IMG/VR virus record: IMGVR_UViG_3300044634_000680
Location: 1-22,283 of that record
Direction: 5' to 3' (one strand)
Length of the DNA stretch: 22,283 bases
Source of the DNA: a virus
Shown: in pieces, positions 14,831-22,048 of the stretch
Numbering within the stretch: position 1 is the stretch's first letter
Layout: each line of letters opens with the position of its first letter
Notes under the pieces: generated by a model
The model's input: only the letters and a program-made list of their open reading frames with translations
What the model was told of the DNA's origin: nothing
Databases searched by the model: none
Position numbers and translations under genes: made by a program

Positions 14831-15247
14831 TTACTTTTGTTTATAAAACCTACCAAGTATGTTTGCGTTTAACCAGAAGTCTTTCTCTAGCACCTCGTAC
14901 ATAAATTGGTATTTAACTTCTTGATAAGAGAGCTCTGTCTTAGAGTAACATATCTTTAGGATAGTCCTTTTGATTTGTACTCCAGCCTTATGAGCTGCCT
15001 TAAGTTTTTCATTACTGCTATAGTAGTTCTGATATACAATTTTTCTTACGCGCTTGTAGGACTTCAAGCGTTTATCAGTGGGCATAGCCTTCTTAGAAAG
15101 CTTAGTCTTAACATCCGCAAAGAAGTTCTTCTTGCCTATGTAGGATTTACGTTCACCATCTAGGATAACATCCATCTGGTATACAAATCCTACAGCACCA
15201 TCAGGAATCATGTCCTCGGTGAATTCTTTTAATTTATAAACCCACAT
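14831..15247 (-). CDS. SegE/GIY-YIG-like putative nuclease
   Basis: 138 residues, basic. GFVYQMD at about 20-26 and KSYIGKKNF at about 34-42 fit the GIY and YIG elements of the phage SegE-like group. The middle has YQNYYSSNEKLKAAHK, then IKRTILKICYSKTELSYQEVKYQF (about 92-115), matching the group's pattern of a Tyr-Tyr-Ser-Ser turn followed by IL-x-x-C-x-SK-x-EL-x-Y-x-E. Such genes may be homing endonucleases or domesticated nucleases; catalytic competence is uncertain. It overlaps the upstream gene by 14 bases. Confidence 0.65.
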   Translation of the reverse strand: MWVYKLKEFTEDMIPDGAVGFVYQMDVILDGERKSYIGKKNFFADVKTKLSKKAMPTDKRLKSYKRVRKIVYQNYYSSNEKLKAAHKAGVQIKRTILKICYSKTELSYQEVKYQFMYEVLEKDFWLNANILGRFYKQK

Positions 15248-15506
15248 GCTTTCTAGCTATCTGCATTAGTAAATCATTTATATGACGGTGAGTCTCATCA
15301 GCATCATAACCTTTAATAATATCAAGCATTTTAACTATTACCTTATCTGCTTGGTCTGGTAAACAAAGTGTACTAATCTGATCAAGTAACCTATCGTAAT
15401 CACTATTATAACGCATAGGTATAGTTTCAGGTAACGAATCATGCATGATTCCATATGTTGAATTCTGTAAAATTCTATGTGCTAATTTTAAATTCTCTTC
15501 TTCCAT
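15234..15506 (-). CDS. Hypothetical protein (90 aa)
   Basis: 90 residues, mostly helical, no recognised family. It begins 4 bases downstream of the primase stop and overlaps the SegE-like gene, so it is co-transcribed with the primase. The segment ILQNSTYGIM looks like the family B polymerase motif B but nothing else does, so I do not read it as polymerase-derived. Function unknown. Confidence 0.7.
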   Translation of the reverse strand: MEEENLKLAHRILQNSTYGIMHDSLPETIPMRYNSDYDRLLDQISTLCLPDQADKVIVKMLDIIKGYDADETHRHINDLLMQIARKHVGL

Positions 15507-15510
15507 AATT

Positions 15511-16482
15511 TTATTTCTTTAATGCTTCTTTTAATAAAGGGTGTAACACTTTTCTTGTCTCAGGTATACCGTAGTCTCTAACAGAATCAGATAGATCCTT
15601 AGACATTGGTATGATAACACCTGGCAAATCATATAGCTCTTCATACTTCTGTGCAGCCTTAATGCCAGCTACATCATTATCAAAGAGAGTACATATAGCT
15701 TTGTACTTAATCTTGTACATAGACATAGCTCCATTAGGTATCACAGTATTCTCACTGTCCGGGGCAACAACTTCTGTGTTGTAACCAAACTTAGTAAGAC
15801 ACATTGCATCTTTAAGAGAACTACAGATAACAAGGTTAGGTACGTTGAACTTCAACTGGTCAGTACCTTGGATATAATTCTTAACCTTGAAGAACTTGTG
15901 CTCAGTTACCTTAGGTTGATATACCTTATAGATAGTACCATCAATCCTGGTATAACCATATAGATTAGGTCCAGATATAACAACTCTATCAGAGTTATCT
16001 TCCTTAACCATAGCGTATGAGTCAAGTGGAATAACCTTAAAATTTGTAAGTGTATCAGAATCAATACGGAACTGTGTCCAGAATTCTGCATCCTGTTTAG
16101 TCCAATCTCTTTTGGTATACTCTCTTACCTGATACTTAGCTTGTTTCTTAAACTCTCTAAGGTCATCATTAAGTCTACCAGTAAGTATGAATTCATTATA
16201 ATCACATACTATTCTCTGAGCAGCTTGGGCAAAGGTAAAATTATACATCATCATAACAAGATTGACACCCTCACCACCATGACCTGTGCTGAAGTCTTTG
16301 AACCTATACTTATCATCTCTAAAGTATATACAGAAACTAGGAGTTCTTTCATCTGGTTTGAACACAGATTTAATCTTTAGATCTTGACCGGTAAGTCTCT
16401 CAGATAATCTGCAGTAGAATTCAAAGATCCAATAGCTTGGTACCTGACCAACAGTATCTAATAGTTGTTTAGTACTTATCAT
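15511..16482 (-). CDS. DnaG-like primase with CHC2-like and Toprim regions
   Basis: 323 residues from ATG at 16482 (MISTKQLLDT). A longer frame to 16542 would be translated across the terminator hairpin and is rejected. Residues about 38-92 resemble the CHC2 domain (FKPDERTPSFCIYF, FSTGHGGEGVNLVM) but lack its zinc-binding Cys/His set. The Toprim region has LVICSSLKDAMCL (217-229) and TLFDNDVAGIKAA (265-277, Asp268 and Asp270). The usual Toprim Glu is replaced by Ser in SSLKD; the APDSE at 240-244 may compensate, a pattern I recall from other Bacteroidetes phage primases. It should make RNA primers for the fork with the helicase encoded nearby. Confidence 0.85.
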   Translation of the reverse strand: MISTKQLLDTVGQVPSYWIFEFYCRLSERLTGQDLKIKSVFKPDERTPSFCIYFRDDKYRFKDFSTGHGGEGVNLVMMMYNFTFAQAAQRIVCDYNEFILTGRLNDDLREFKKQAKYQVREYTKRDWTKQDAEFWTQFRIDSDTLTNFKVIPLDSYAMVKEDNSDRVVISGPNLYGYTRIDGTIYKVYQPKVTEHKFFKVKNYIQGTDQLKFNVPNLVICSSLKDAMCLTKFGYNTEVVAPDSENTVIPNGAMSMYKIKYKAICTLFDNDVAGIKAAQKYEELYDLPGVIIPMSKDLSDSVRDYGIPETRKVLHPLLKEALKK

Positions 16483-16499
16483 AATCAAAAGTTTAGGAA

Positions 16500-16526
16500 T
16501 AGAAAAGGGGAGTAAATGTACTCCCC
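16500..16526 (-). terminator. Intrinsic terminator between SSB-like and primase genes
   Basis: On the minus strand GGGGAGTA (16526-16519) pairs perfectly with TACTCCCC (16514-16507) around the 4-base loop CATT, followed directly by TTTTCTATT. An 8-base GC-rich stem with a tetraloop and U-run is a strong intrinsic terminator. It lies in the 65-base spacer after the SSB-like stop, so it should lower primase and downstream expression relative to SSB. Confidence 0.85.
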
Positions 16527-16547
16527 CTCTATCAATAATCAAACTTA

Positions 16548-17237
16548 TTACAACTCAAAATCAGAACCAACTGAAGATGAAGTAGTTACATTGGCATCAC
16601 CAAATGAAGCTACGGTTTCAGTCTTCTTTCTTCTGATATGAGTATCAGCATCAAACTTCATTACTCTGCTAGAGTCTTCTGAAACATCAGCGCTCTCATA
16701 GCTATATGAACCTTTAACAGGCTTAGCCATATATAAGTCAAAGTTTGTATACCCTTGCTTGTTTTGGTACTCATTACCTGCAATGCAGCAACGTAGACTC
16801 TTACCAGCAAAAGGTTTATCAGTAACAAACTGTTGGATCAATTCATCAACAGTCTCGTGTTGATTATCCTGAGCTTGTAACCATTCAACACAGTTCAATG
16901 CTTTGCATAGAGACTGCATAGATCTTACAATCTCCACGTCACGGTTGATAACAATACCAGTCTTAGTGGTAGCATTAGAAAATGCAAACTGAGTAAGTTT
17001 AACAGATCCTACCTGTCCTTTGTGACGTCCTAAAGATTCATCATCTTTATTAATCCAGAAACCTTCAAAGGTCTCACCCATATCAGGGCCTTCAACATTT
17101 AATACAATGTTTAAAGCATCCTTATTATAAGGTGGTACCTCTAGTTTAATAGAGTTAATAGTTACAATGTGATTACCAGGTTGTAATACTTTAGGGATTC
17201 CAGATCCTTCCCCAGGGATGTTAGTTGTGCTTATCAT
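16548..17237 (-). CDS. Single-stranded DNA-binding-like protein
   Basis: 229 residues. An N-terminal beta-rich region (HIVTINSIKLEVPPYNKDALNIVLNV in pieces, about 23-48) and a second (about 140-170, SLRCCIAGNEYQNKQGYTNFDLYM) look like an OB-fold-type protein such as the phage DUF669 or SSB-like group. The C-terminal 60 residues are Ser/Asp-rich, probably disordered, ending SVGSDFEL, reminiscent of acidic SSB tails. It sits right next to the Sak4-like ATPase, a usual phage pairing. The following terminator suggests it is made in excess, as an SSB would need. Family assignment is by pattern and context. Confidence 0.7.
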   Translation of the reverse strand: MISTTNIPGEGSGIPKVLQPGNHIVTINSIKLEVPPYNKDALNIVLNVEGPDMGETFEGFWINKDDESLGRHKGQVGSVKLTQFAFSNATTKTGIVINRDVEIVRSMQSLCKALNCVEWLQAQDNQHETVDELIQQFVTDKPFAGKSLRCCIAGNEYQNKQGYTNFDLYMAKPVKGSYSYESADVSEDSSRVMKFDADTHIRRKKTETVASFGDANVTTSSSVGSDFEL

Positions 17238-17248
17238 TTTACTTTTAA

Positions 17249-17992
17249 TTAATCAATATAAATTTTATCCCAGTGAGTAGTTAACTCACCGTTCTCATCC
17301 ATTTCAGATAGAACAATCTCTTGGTTACTCAAGTGCTTAGGTCTTGCACCACATGCTACATCATCAGCAGTCTTGAATGTTAAGATGTTCCTCTTTCCTT
17401 TTCTGTAAAGATAGCCAATAGAATCAGAGTTTGATGTAGTAATTCTTTTAAGTTTACCTGTCAAATCTAAATCTAAAGAACTAAATTCATTACCGTTCTT
17501 TTCCAGAAGGGTATCTTTTACGTGTCCCACTAGTATAATTCTGGGAGCCCATGTTTGTATGTAGCTTACAGCTTTAGTAAAAGCTTCTCTAAGATACTGA
17601 TAACCTGCACCATTGGGTAGTCCTATAATAGTTCCGTACTTAACCTTACCATCGGTAGGCCAGTTCTTTCCCATAGGAGTTTTCATATACAACTCTTCAG
17701 CATACGGGATACACATCTCTTCTAATGCAGTGATGGTATCTACAGCAATATACGTATAGGGATTGCCTGCTTCTTTAATTGCCTTACCAATGTGCTTGAT
17801 CTCCTCTATAGAGTTAGCTTCAACTTTAAGTGCTTCTAAATACTTTGAACCTTTCTCCAGGTCAAGTATCAAACAGTTATCAAGTTGTGATAACAGTGTT
17901 GTTTTGCCAGTCTTTGGCTTTGAAAAAATGATCAGGTTCCTAGGACTTGACGCCTCAGCAGGAACCTTACTAGTAGGGAGCTTGATTTCCAT
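17249..17992 (-). CDS. Sak4-like RecA-fold ATPase (AAA_24 type)
   Basis: 247 residues. Walker A SKPKTGKT at 24-31, a following ILDLEKGSKYL (acidic after beta 2, as in AAA_24 proteins), Walker B YIAVDTIT at 81-88, then IILVGHVKD (sensor region), and a C-terminal beta-rich part. This is the layout of Sak4-like single-strand annealing ATPases, short RecA relatives that work with phage SSBs. Neighbours are the SSB-like gene (11 bases downstream) and a small gene carrying a clamp-like motif. It would promote annealing or recombination of replicating DNA. Confidence 0.85.
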   Translation of the reverse strand: MEIKLPTSKVPAEASSPRNLIIFSKPKTGKTTLLSQLDNCLILDLEKGSKYLEALKVEANSIEEIKHIGKAIKEAGNPYTYIAVDTITALEEMCIPYAEELYMKTPMGKNWPTDGKVKYGTIIGLPNGAGYQYLREAFTKAVSYIQTWAPRIILVGHVKDTLLEKNGNEFSSLDLDLTGKLKRITTSNSDSIGYLYRKGKRNILTFKTADDVACGARPKHLSNQEIVLSEMDENGELTTHWDKIYID

Positions 17993-17993
17993 T

Positions 17994-18521
17994 TTACTTA
18001 ATTAAATTATTTAACCACTCTTTTTTGCTTACCGGTTCACGTAGTAGCAAAGCAGCTAGATCTCTTATAGTTAACTCATTAAACGGTGCATCATCTATAC
18101 CTAAGTCTAGGTTAGCAAACATGTCACCTTGAACTACTTCTGTTTTCTTAGGAGCAGTAACTTTAATAAGTTCAGATACTGGTATCAGATATCTTACTTG
18201 TAGATCTGGCGTAGCTTCATATTCCTCCTCCCAATGTGGATTGAATCTCCATTTCCATAGAGTTCTCTCTTGATCTTCGGGCTCATACTCTCTACTAGCA
18301 AACTCAGTATAAATGTCAAAGCCTCTTTTCAATTCACTTGGAAAGAAGCTAAGGTGCATCTCATCTTTACCCTTAGGTCTATAAGCCATCTTAGGAAAGA
18401 ACAAAGCATCAGGAACACCTAGAGCATCAAGCACCGGTTGGTGATGAGACTTTAGATTAGATATCCTTTCTTTTCTTTCTTCAGTGGTCAATGTACCAGG
18501 GTTGTTTGTACTTAGTGCCAT
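17994..18521 (-). CDS. Conserved phage replication-region protein (175 aa) with clamp-like motif
   Basis: 175 residues. The N-terminal half includes KMAYRPKGKDEMHLSFFP and LWKWRFNPHW. A linker holds QGDMF at 131-135, like the clamp-binding motif QADMF of E. coli Pol III alpha, followed by an acidic stretch. The C-terminus LTIRDLAALLLREPVSKKEWLNNLIK resembles a terminal motif I recall from many Bacteroidales phage proteins between helicase and recombinase genes. The function is unknown; context between Sak4-like and helicase genes suggests a replisome factor. Confidence 0.75.
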   Translation of the reverse strand: MALSTNNPGTLTTEERKERISNLKSHHQPVLDALGVPDALFFPKMAYRPKGKDEMHLSFFPSELKRGFDIYTEFASREYEPEDQERTLWKWRFNPHWEEEYEATPDLQVRYLIPVSELIKVTAPKKTEVVQGDMFANLDLGIDDAPFNELTIRDLAALLLREPVSKKEWLNNLIK

Positions 18522-18523
18522 AA

Positions 18524-19513
18524 TTAAACTTTTACTCTTTTTTCTTGTTGTGGTGGAGTTGCTATCTCCGTTATTTTCATCTTAGCAAATTCAGCTTTAA
18601 AGAAACTCATACGAGTATCTCCATTTCTACACTTAAGAAAGTGCAGTACTAAGATGGTGTCATCCTCAATGATATACCTATCTGGGCCATACAGTCTGAT
18701 CTTCTGTTTGCCTGGACGGTTAATACCAATAAGAGTGTCAGCATGTTGAAGCAATGCATCTGAACCAAAGATATCAGATTCAAGTATGTAGTTACCATAC
18801 TTACCCTCTTCACTTCTTTCAGGATTATCAATACCTCTGTTCAATTGTGTCAGGATGATGAAGGCTATTGGATACTTACGTTTAAGTTCCGTAATAGCTT
18901 CTCCTAAATTGTACAGAGTATCAAACTTATCCTTCTCAAATGGTGCTTTCTTTAGCAATAGAGAGTGATCCAAGGTAATAATTGTCTTGGTGAATTCATA
19001 ATCTCCTGACTCGTTTATTGTCATGTGTTGCTGCATATACTCAGCAACCACTTCTCTAAACTCATTCACGGTGATTGGTTCTTCAACAACATCAATTGCT
19101 AACTTGACCTTCTCCTTTGCATAACTATAACACGTCTGAAGATCTTCCATAGTTAACTTACCATCGGCACTGCATAAGTATTTGTAGGACTTGCCAAGTA
19201 CACTACTATACTCACGGATTGCAGAGGTACGTGCTAGCATCTCAAATTGAAACTCTAGTACACGGAAATTCTCATCTGGATTAAGTTTGAATGCATCTCT
19301 TACTAGTTGATCTTTAATAAGAGTTTTTCCACTACCAGGTCTTCCACCTATAACAGTCATGGAGTGCCATTCCAGACCGTCAGTTGTAGCATCATTAAAC
19401 TTTTTCCAAGACGTCTTAATACTTTTAATAGACCCTTCCATTCTACCTTTGAGGTACTGCAGAGAGTCAGCAAAGCCATCCTTCTGGCTTTTCCAAAGGT
19501 TATTCTTAGACAT
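18524..19513 (-). CDS. DnaB-like (SF4) replicative helicase, RecA domain only
   Basis: 329 residues, lacking the N-terminal domain of full-length DnaB (about 450 residues). Walker A GRPGSGKT at 57-64, H1a-like FQFEM at 89-93 with the catalytic Glu, Walker B IITLDH at 178-183, TQLNRG at 222-227 (sensor), and GSDALLQHAD at 250-259 (H3/H4 region). This is a phage-type SF4 helicase that would unwind the fork and recruit the primase. It is packed between replication genes with 2- to 13-base gaps. Loader candidates are the next two upstream genes. Confidence 0.9.
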   Translation of the reverse strand: MSKNNLWKSQKDGFADSLQYLKGRMEGSIKSIKTSWKKFNDATTDGLEWHSMTVIGGRPGSGKTLIKDQLVRDAFKLNPDENFRVLEFQFEMLARTSAIREYSSVLGKSYKYLCSADGKLTMEDLQTCYSYAKEKVKLAIDVVEEPITVNEFREVVAEYMQQHMTINESGDYEFTKTIITLDHSLLLKKAPFEKDKFDTLYNLGEAITELKRKYPIAFIILTQLNRGIDNPERSEEGKYGNYILESDIFGSDALLQHADTLIGINRPGKQKIRLYGPDRYIIEDDTILVLHFLKCRNGDTRMSFFKAEFAKMKITEIATPPQQEKRVKV

Positions 19514-19526
19514 AAAATGGTGGGTA

Positions 19527-19724
19527 TTATTCTTCTATTGCTTGAATCTGCTTGACTACAAATGTATAAGATTTATAGGCAAAAACCAAAATAAATTCAA
19601 TAAAAATATAATTTAATAAGCTTACGGATACAATTAAATTATTAATCACAGTCCAGCACACTAAACTCATAAGTATTGATGATAAAACCATCAATGCTAT
19701 CTTCTCAAATCTTCTTTGTGTCAT
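19527..19724 (-). CDS. Small membrane protein (65 aa)
   Basis: 65 residues with two likely membrane helices: about 9-31 and 35-55. The N-terminus is basic (MTQRRFEK), favouring it on the cytoplasmic side. No family is recognised. It overlaps the upstream gene as ATGA and lies 13 bases before the helicase gene, an odd position for a membrane protein in a replication operon; it might anchor replication to the membrane or act on the host envelope, but neither is shown. Confidence 0.65.
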   Translation of the reverse strand: MTQRRFEKIALMVLSSILMSLVCWTVINNLIVSVSLLNYIFIEFILVFAYKSYTFVVKQIQAIEE

Positions 19725-20296
19725 ACTACTTTATCAGTAAAATGTGTAGATGTATCTTCATCTTCACCGTTAATAATTATCTCACAATAGTTTGCAAGCT
19801 CAGAATCCCAGGACTTATCCGTGTTCTGCTTGCGTATAAAATACTGTGAGTTCTTCATGTACATATAGTTAGCCTTCTCATAGGTCTCTATATAGTACCA
19901 TGTTGCACGCAAGATTGTATCCCAATCATACGTATAGTTCTTATGGAACCACTTAAAAGCTTCCTCAATATTCTTCTTGTTTACTCGGGCAGCCTTACCA
20001 CTAGGTAGTTTACCTTTAGGAAAGATATTTAGAAACTTTGTTATAGCATCTTCTGTATCTTCCTGAGCAACAGTTATACTCCCACTAATACCGGGAATGT
20101 TATTGAGTATAGCCATACCCTTAGCAGTTATGGTATAGGTAGAATCTAACAAGTCATCATTGACAAGGACCCGTAACTCAGTATGAATTACATTGTTCTT
20201 TAATGTGGACTTAGTCTTAGTTGCTACACACCATAGTGCATATAGGGCATTAGGAGATATCTCCTTTAACGCTAGGTATTCAAACAGTTCTTTCAT
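19721..20296 (-). CDS. Winged-helix-like replication-region protein (191 aa), possible replisome organizer
   Basis: 191 residues. Residues about 10-70 read like a winged-helix fold (ISPNALYALWCVATK, LVNDDLLDSTYTITAKGMAIL). The C-terminal half has FPKGKLPSGKAARVN followed by AFKWFHKNYTYDWDTILRAT and YMYMKNSQYFIRKQ, a pattern typical of phage replication accessory proteins in Bacteroidetes phages as I recall. It may be the replisome organizer or helicase loader, given its place next to the helicase and a DnaA-like gene. It overlaps the upstream gene by 17 bases. Confidence 0.7.
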   Translation of the reverse strand: MKELFEYLALKEISPNALYALWCVATKTKSTLKNNVIHTELRVLVNDDLLDSTYTITAKGMAILNNIPGISGSITVAQEDTEDAITKFLNIFPKGKLPSGKAARVNKKNIEEAFKWFHKNYTYDWDTILRATWYYIETYEKANYMYMKNSQYFIRKQNTDKSWDSELANYCEIIINGEDEDTSTHFTDKVV

Positions 20297-20774
20297 TTAC
20301 TTCTACATATTTAATTACAGCATTCATAATTTGCAACCTTAGAGTCATGCATTTAGGATCATTGATAGATAAAAGATCTCGGATCTTCTTAATACTATGA
20401 TCTATAGTAGCATGATTCTTAATCACCTTATTACCATACAGTACATTCAGGGCATTATACATATGATTATATGTGTGACCCATGTTTGCACCAATATAGT
20501 AAGTTAGTTGTCTTATCAAAGGTACGCGATTAGCTCTTGAACTCACACTAGCAGTAAAAGGTTTTTCCCTAGGGAATGTAGCTTCTACAATTTGTACAAG
20601 CTCCTCAAATGTTACAGTGCATGGTAAGATATAATCATTATGACTTATATCTTCTTCAAGTACTTCACTCATTTGTGCAAAGAACATATTTACAGCTGCA
20701 TTAATGGATGTATTTAAGTCTCTAACATAACTATCAATATTCTGTTGTAACTGACTCAATTCTTTCTTCTTCAT
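20280..20774 (-). CDS. DnaA domain IV-like putative origin-binding protein
   Basis: 164 residues. The C-terminal half resembles the DnaA DNA-binding domain: RVPLIRQLTYYIGANMGHTYNHM (83-105), then NHATIDHSIKKIRDLL (120-135), comparable to the DnaA signature around DHTTVLHACRKI. The N-terminal part is helical and has no ATPase motif. So this may be a stand-alone origin-binding or regulator protein rather than DnaA itself. It lies next to the winged-helix and helicase genes. The similarity is by eye and moderate. Confidence 0.65.
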   Translation of the reverse strand: MKKKELSQLQQNIDSYVRDLNTSINAAVNMFFAQMSEVLEEDISHNDYILPCTVTFEELVQIVEATFPREKPFTASVSSRANRVPLIRQLTYYIGANMGHTYNHMYNALNVLYGNKVIKNHATIDHSIKKIRDLLSINDPKCMTLRLQIMNAVIKYVEVNERTV

Positions 20775-21024
20775 AATCTTGCGTTACTCTGTAATCTTTT
20801 AAGTCAACATAATAGTTACGGCAACTGGCTATATCATTAGCAATTACTCTAACAATCTCCTTAGCGCGGTCCATCTTGATATCAAACTTAGATAGAGCAT
20901 CATATAAACATTTGTTCTTTACAGTCAGTCTACCTTTACCTTCAACCTCAAACCACATCTCTCCAAAGTTTACATCTATAGATGCAGACACTTTTACTTT
21001 ACCAGGATATTTTGGTTCCTCCAT
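20734..21024 (-). CDS. Hypothetical protein (96 aa)
   Basis: 96 residues, mixed alpha/beta, no recognised family. A beta-rich first third (KVKVSASIDVNFGEMWFEVEGKGRL) is followed by helices (ALSKFDIKMDRAKEIVRVIANDIAS) and an acidic C-terminus. It overlaps the UDG gene by 26 bases and the DnaA-like gene by 41 bases, the tightest packing in the window, so translation is probably coupled across three genes. Function unknown. Confidence 0.7.
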   Translation of the reverse strand: MEEPKYPGKVKVSASIDVNFGEMWFEVEGKGRLTVKNKCLYDALSKFDIKMDRAKEIVRVIANDIASCRNYYVDLKDYRVTQDYEEERIESVTTEY

Positions 21025-21703
21025 CTTGTTCTAAATATTTGTTAATCTTATTCCACATGTCATTACAATCCCACTCATCCAGCTTTTCATATGCTGCACT
21101 AGCAGGGTGTGATACCATGATCTTGTAATTATTATCAGGTATGAGATCTGCATACTCCTGAGCTTTCTTGCCTAAGAATACATAGATTAGTCCGGGCTTC
21201 TCCCACATTAAACTATCTAGTACCTGCACTAGGAACGGTCTCCACAGTAACTGATGTGTACCAGGTTTGTTCAATGTGGTTGTGAATGCAGAGTTGAGTA
21301 GTAAGATACCTTGCTCTGCCCAAGGCATTAGATCATTGTCACCAACATATCCCGGTACAGCAGTTCTCTTAATAGAGTCATGCATAAACATCAAGGACTT
21401 TTGTACAGATGATTTACTACAACTAAATGCGAGACCATCTGCTACATTAAGGTTAGGATAAGGATCTTGCCCAATGAATACTACTCTAGTAGAATCAAAT
21501 GGACATGCGGTTAATGCATTAAATACATCCTTTACAACAGGAGTAAATCTTTTATTATCCAATGCCTCTTTCAGTAATGTTGACAAGATCTTTGTCATAT
21601 CATCACTTATCATAAATGTTTTAAGCTTATTAGCCCAACCTGATTCTTGAAGTTTCTCGTACAATTTATCTTGTACTTCTTGTATATTTACACTATCTAA
21701 CAT
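20999..21703 (-). CDS. ung: Uracil-DNA glycosylase, family 1
   Basis: 234 residues, the usual length. GQDPYPNLNVADGLAFS at 78-94 contains the water-activating Asp80 and the uracil-stacking Phe93. LLLNSAFTT is at 134-142, and the DNA-binding loop is HPASAAY at 199-205 (His199, normally HPSPLSA in family 1). This enzyme removes uracil from DNA; in phages it can repair deamination or help processivity. It heads the leftward core and starts 21 bases from a divergent gene; its start codon overlaps the putative promoter of that gene. Confidence 0.92.
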   Translation of the reverse strand: MLDSVNIQEVQDKLYEKLQESGWANKLKTFMISDDMTKILSTLLKEALDNKRFTPVVKDVFNALTACPFDSTRVVFIGQDPYPNLNVADGLAFSCSKSSVQKSLMFMHDSIKRTAVPGYVGDNDLMPWAEQGILLLNSAFTTTLNKPGTHQLLWRPFLVQVLDSLMWEKPGLIYVFLGKKAQEYADLIPDNNYKIMVSHPASAAYEKLDEWDCNDMWNKINKYLEQDGGTKISW

Positions 21704-21710
21704 AGCTTTG
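21680..21710 (+). promoter_or_regulatory. Candidate Bacteroidetes-type promoter
   Basis: TTG at 21680-21682 and TAGCTTTG at 21703-21710, with a 20-base spacer, match the Bacteroidetes -33 TTG / -7 TAnnTTTG consensus. Transcription would start around 21717, just before the ATG at 21725, giving a very short leader. It precedes the only isolated rightward gene, which needs its own promoter. The elements are short, so chance matches are possible. Confidence 0.45.
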
Positions 21711-21724
21711 TTAAAATTAATATT

Positions 21725-22048
21725 ATGTCTGAAGAAGAAACAGCCCCAGTTATCAGAGAAGTAGAAATCCTAAAGCAGGACACCGTAATAGATGTTAAAC
21801 TTCCTGTAGATTACTACTTCAGATTTAACCAGTTCATGACTGAGTTCTTTCCTGCAAAAGATGATCAGCATCTAGAAGAGATAATTAAGTTAGTACAGGA
21901 GGGTAAAGATGATACTGATGTATATGCTTACCACTTCCGTACATTACTTTCTTTTCTACTTCTTGTAGAGGACCAAGCTAGAGAGCAGGGCCATACAAAG
22001 AAGATAAAGCTTAACATTACAACAGGAGAGAAAGTTAATACAGACTAA
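21725..22048 (+). CDS. Hypothetical protein, isolated rightward gene (107 aa)
   Basis: 107 residues, acidic and mainly helical (EEIIKLVQEGKDD, YHFRTLLSFLLLVEDQAREQG). No family is recognised. It is transcribed against both neighbours: divergent from UDG (21-base gap) and convergent with the leftward gene whose stop it overlaps by 14 bases. A Bacteroidetes-type promoter precedes it. This arrangement suggests separate timing from the replication genes, for example a regulator or a very early gene, but nothing in the sequence shows DNA binding. Confidence 0.72.
   Translation: MSEEETAPVIREVEILKQDTVIDVKLPVDYYFRFNQFMTEFFPAKDDQHLEEIIKLVQEGKDDTDVYAYHFRTLLSFLLLVEDQAREQGHTKKIKLNITTGEKVNTD

Noticed and set aside
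15456-15490. NSTYG resembling polymerase motif B in the 90-residue protein
   Set aside because: No other polymerase motif is present and the protein is far too short; taken as coincidence.
16483-16542. Longer primase start giving 20 extra N-terminal residues
   Set aside because: The added codons run through the terminator hairpin; the Met at 16482 just after it gives a normal N-terminus.
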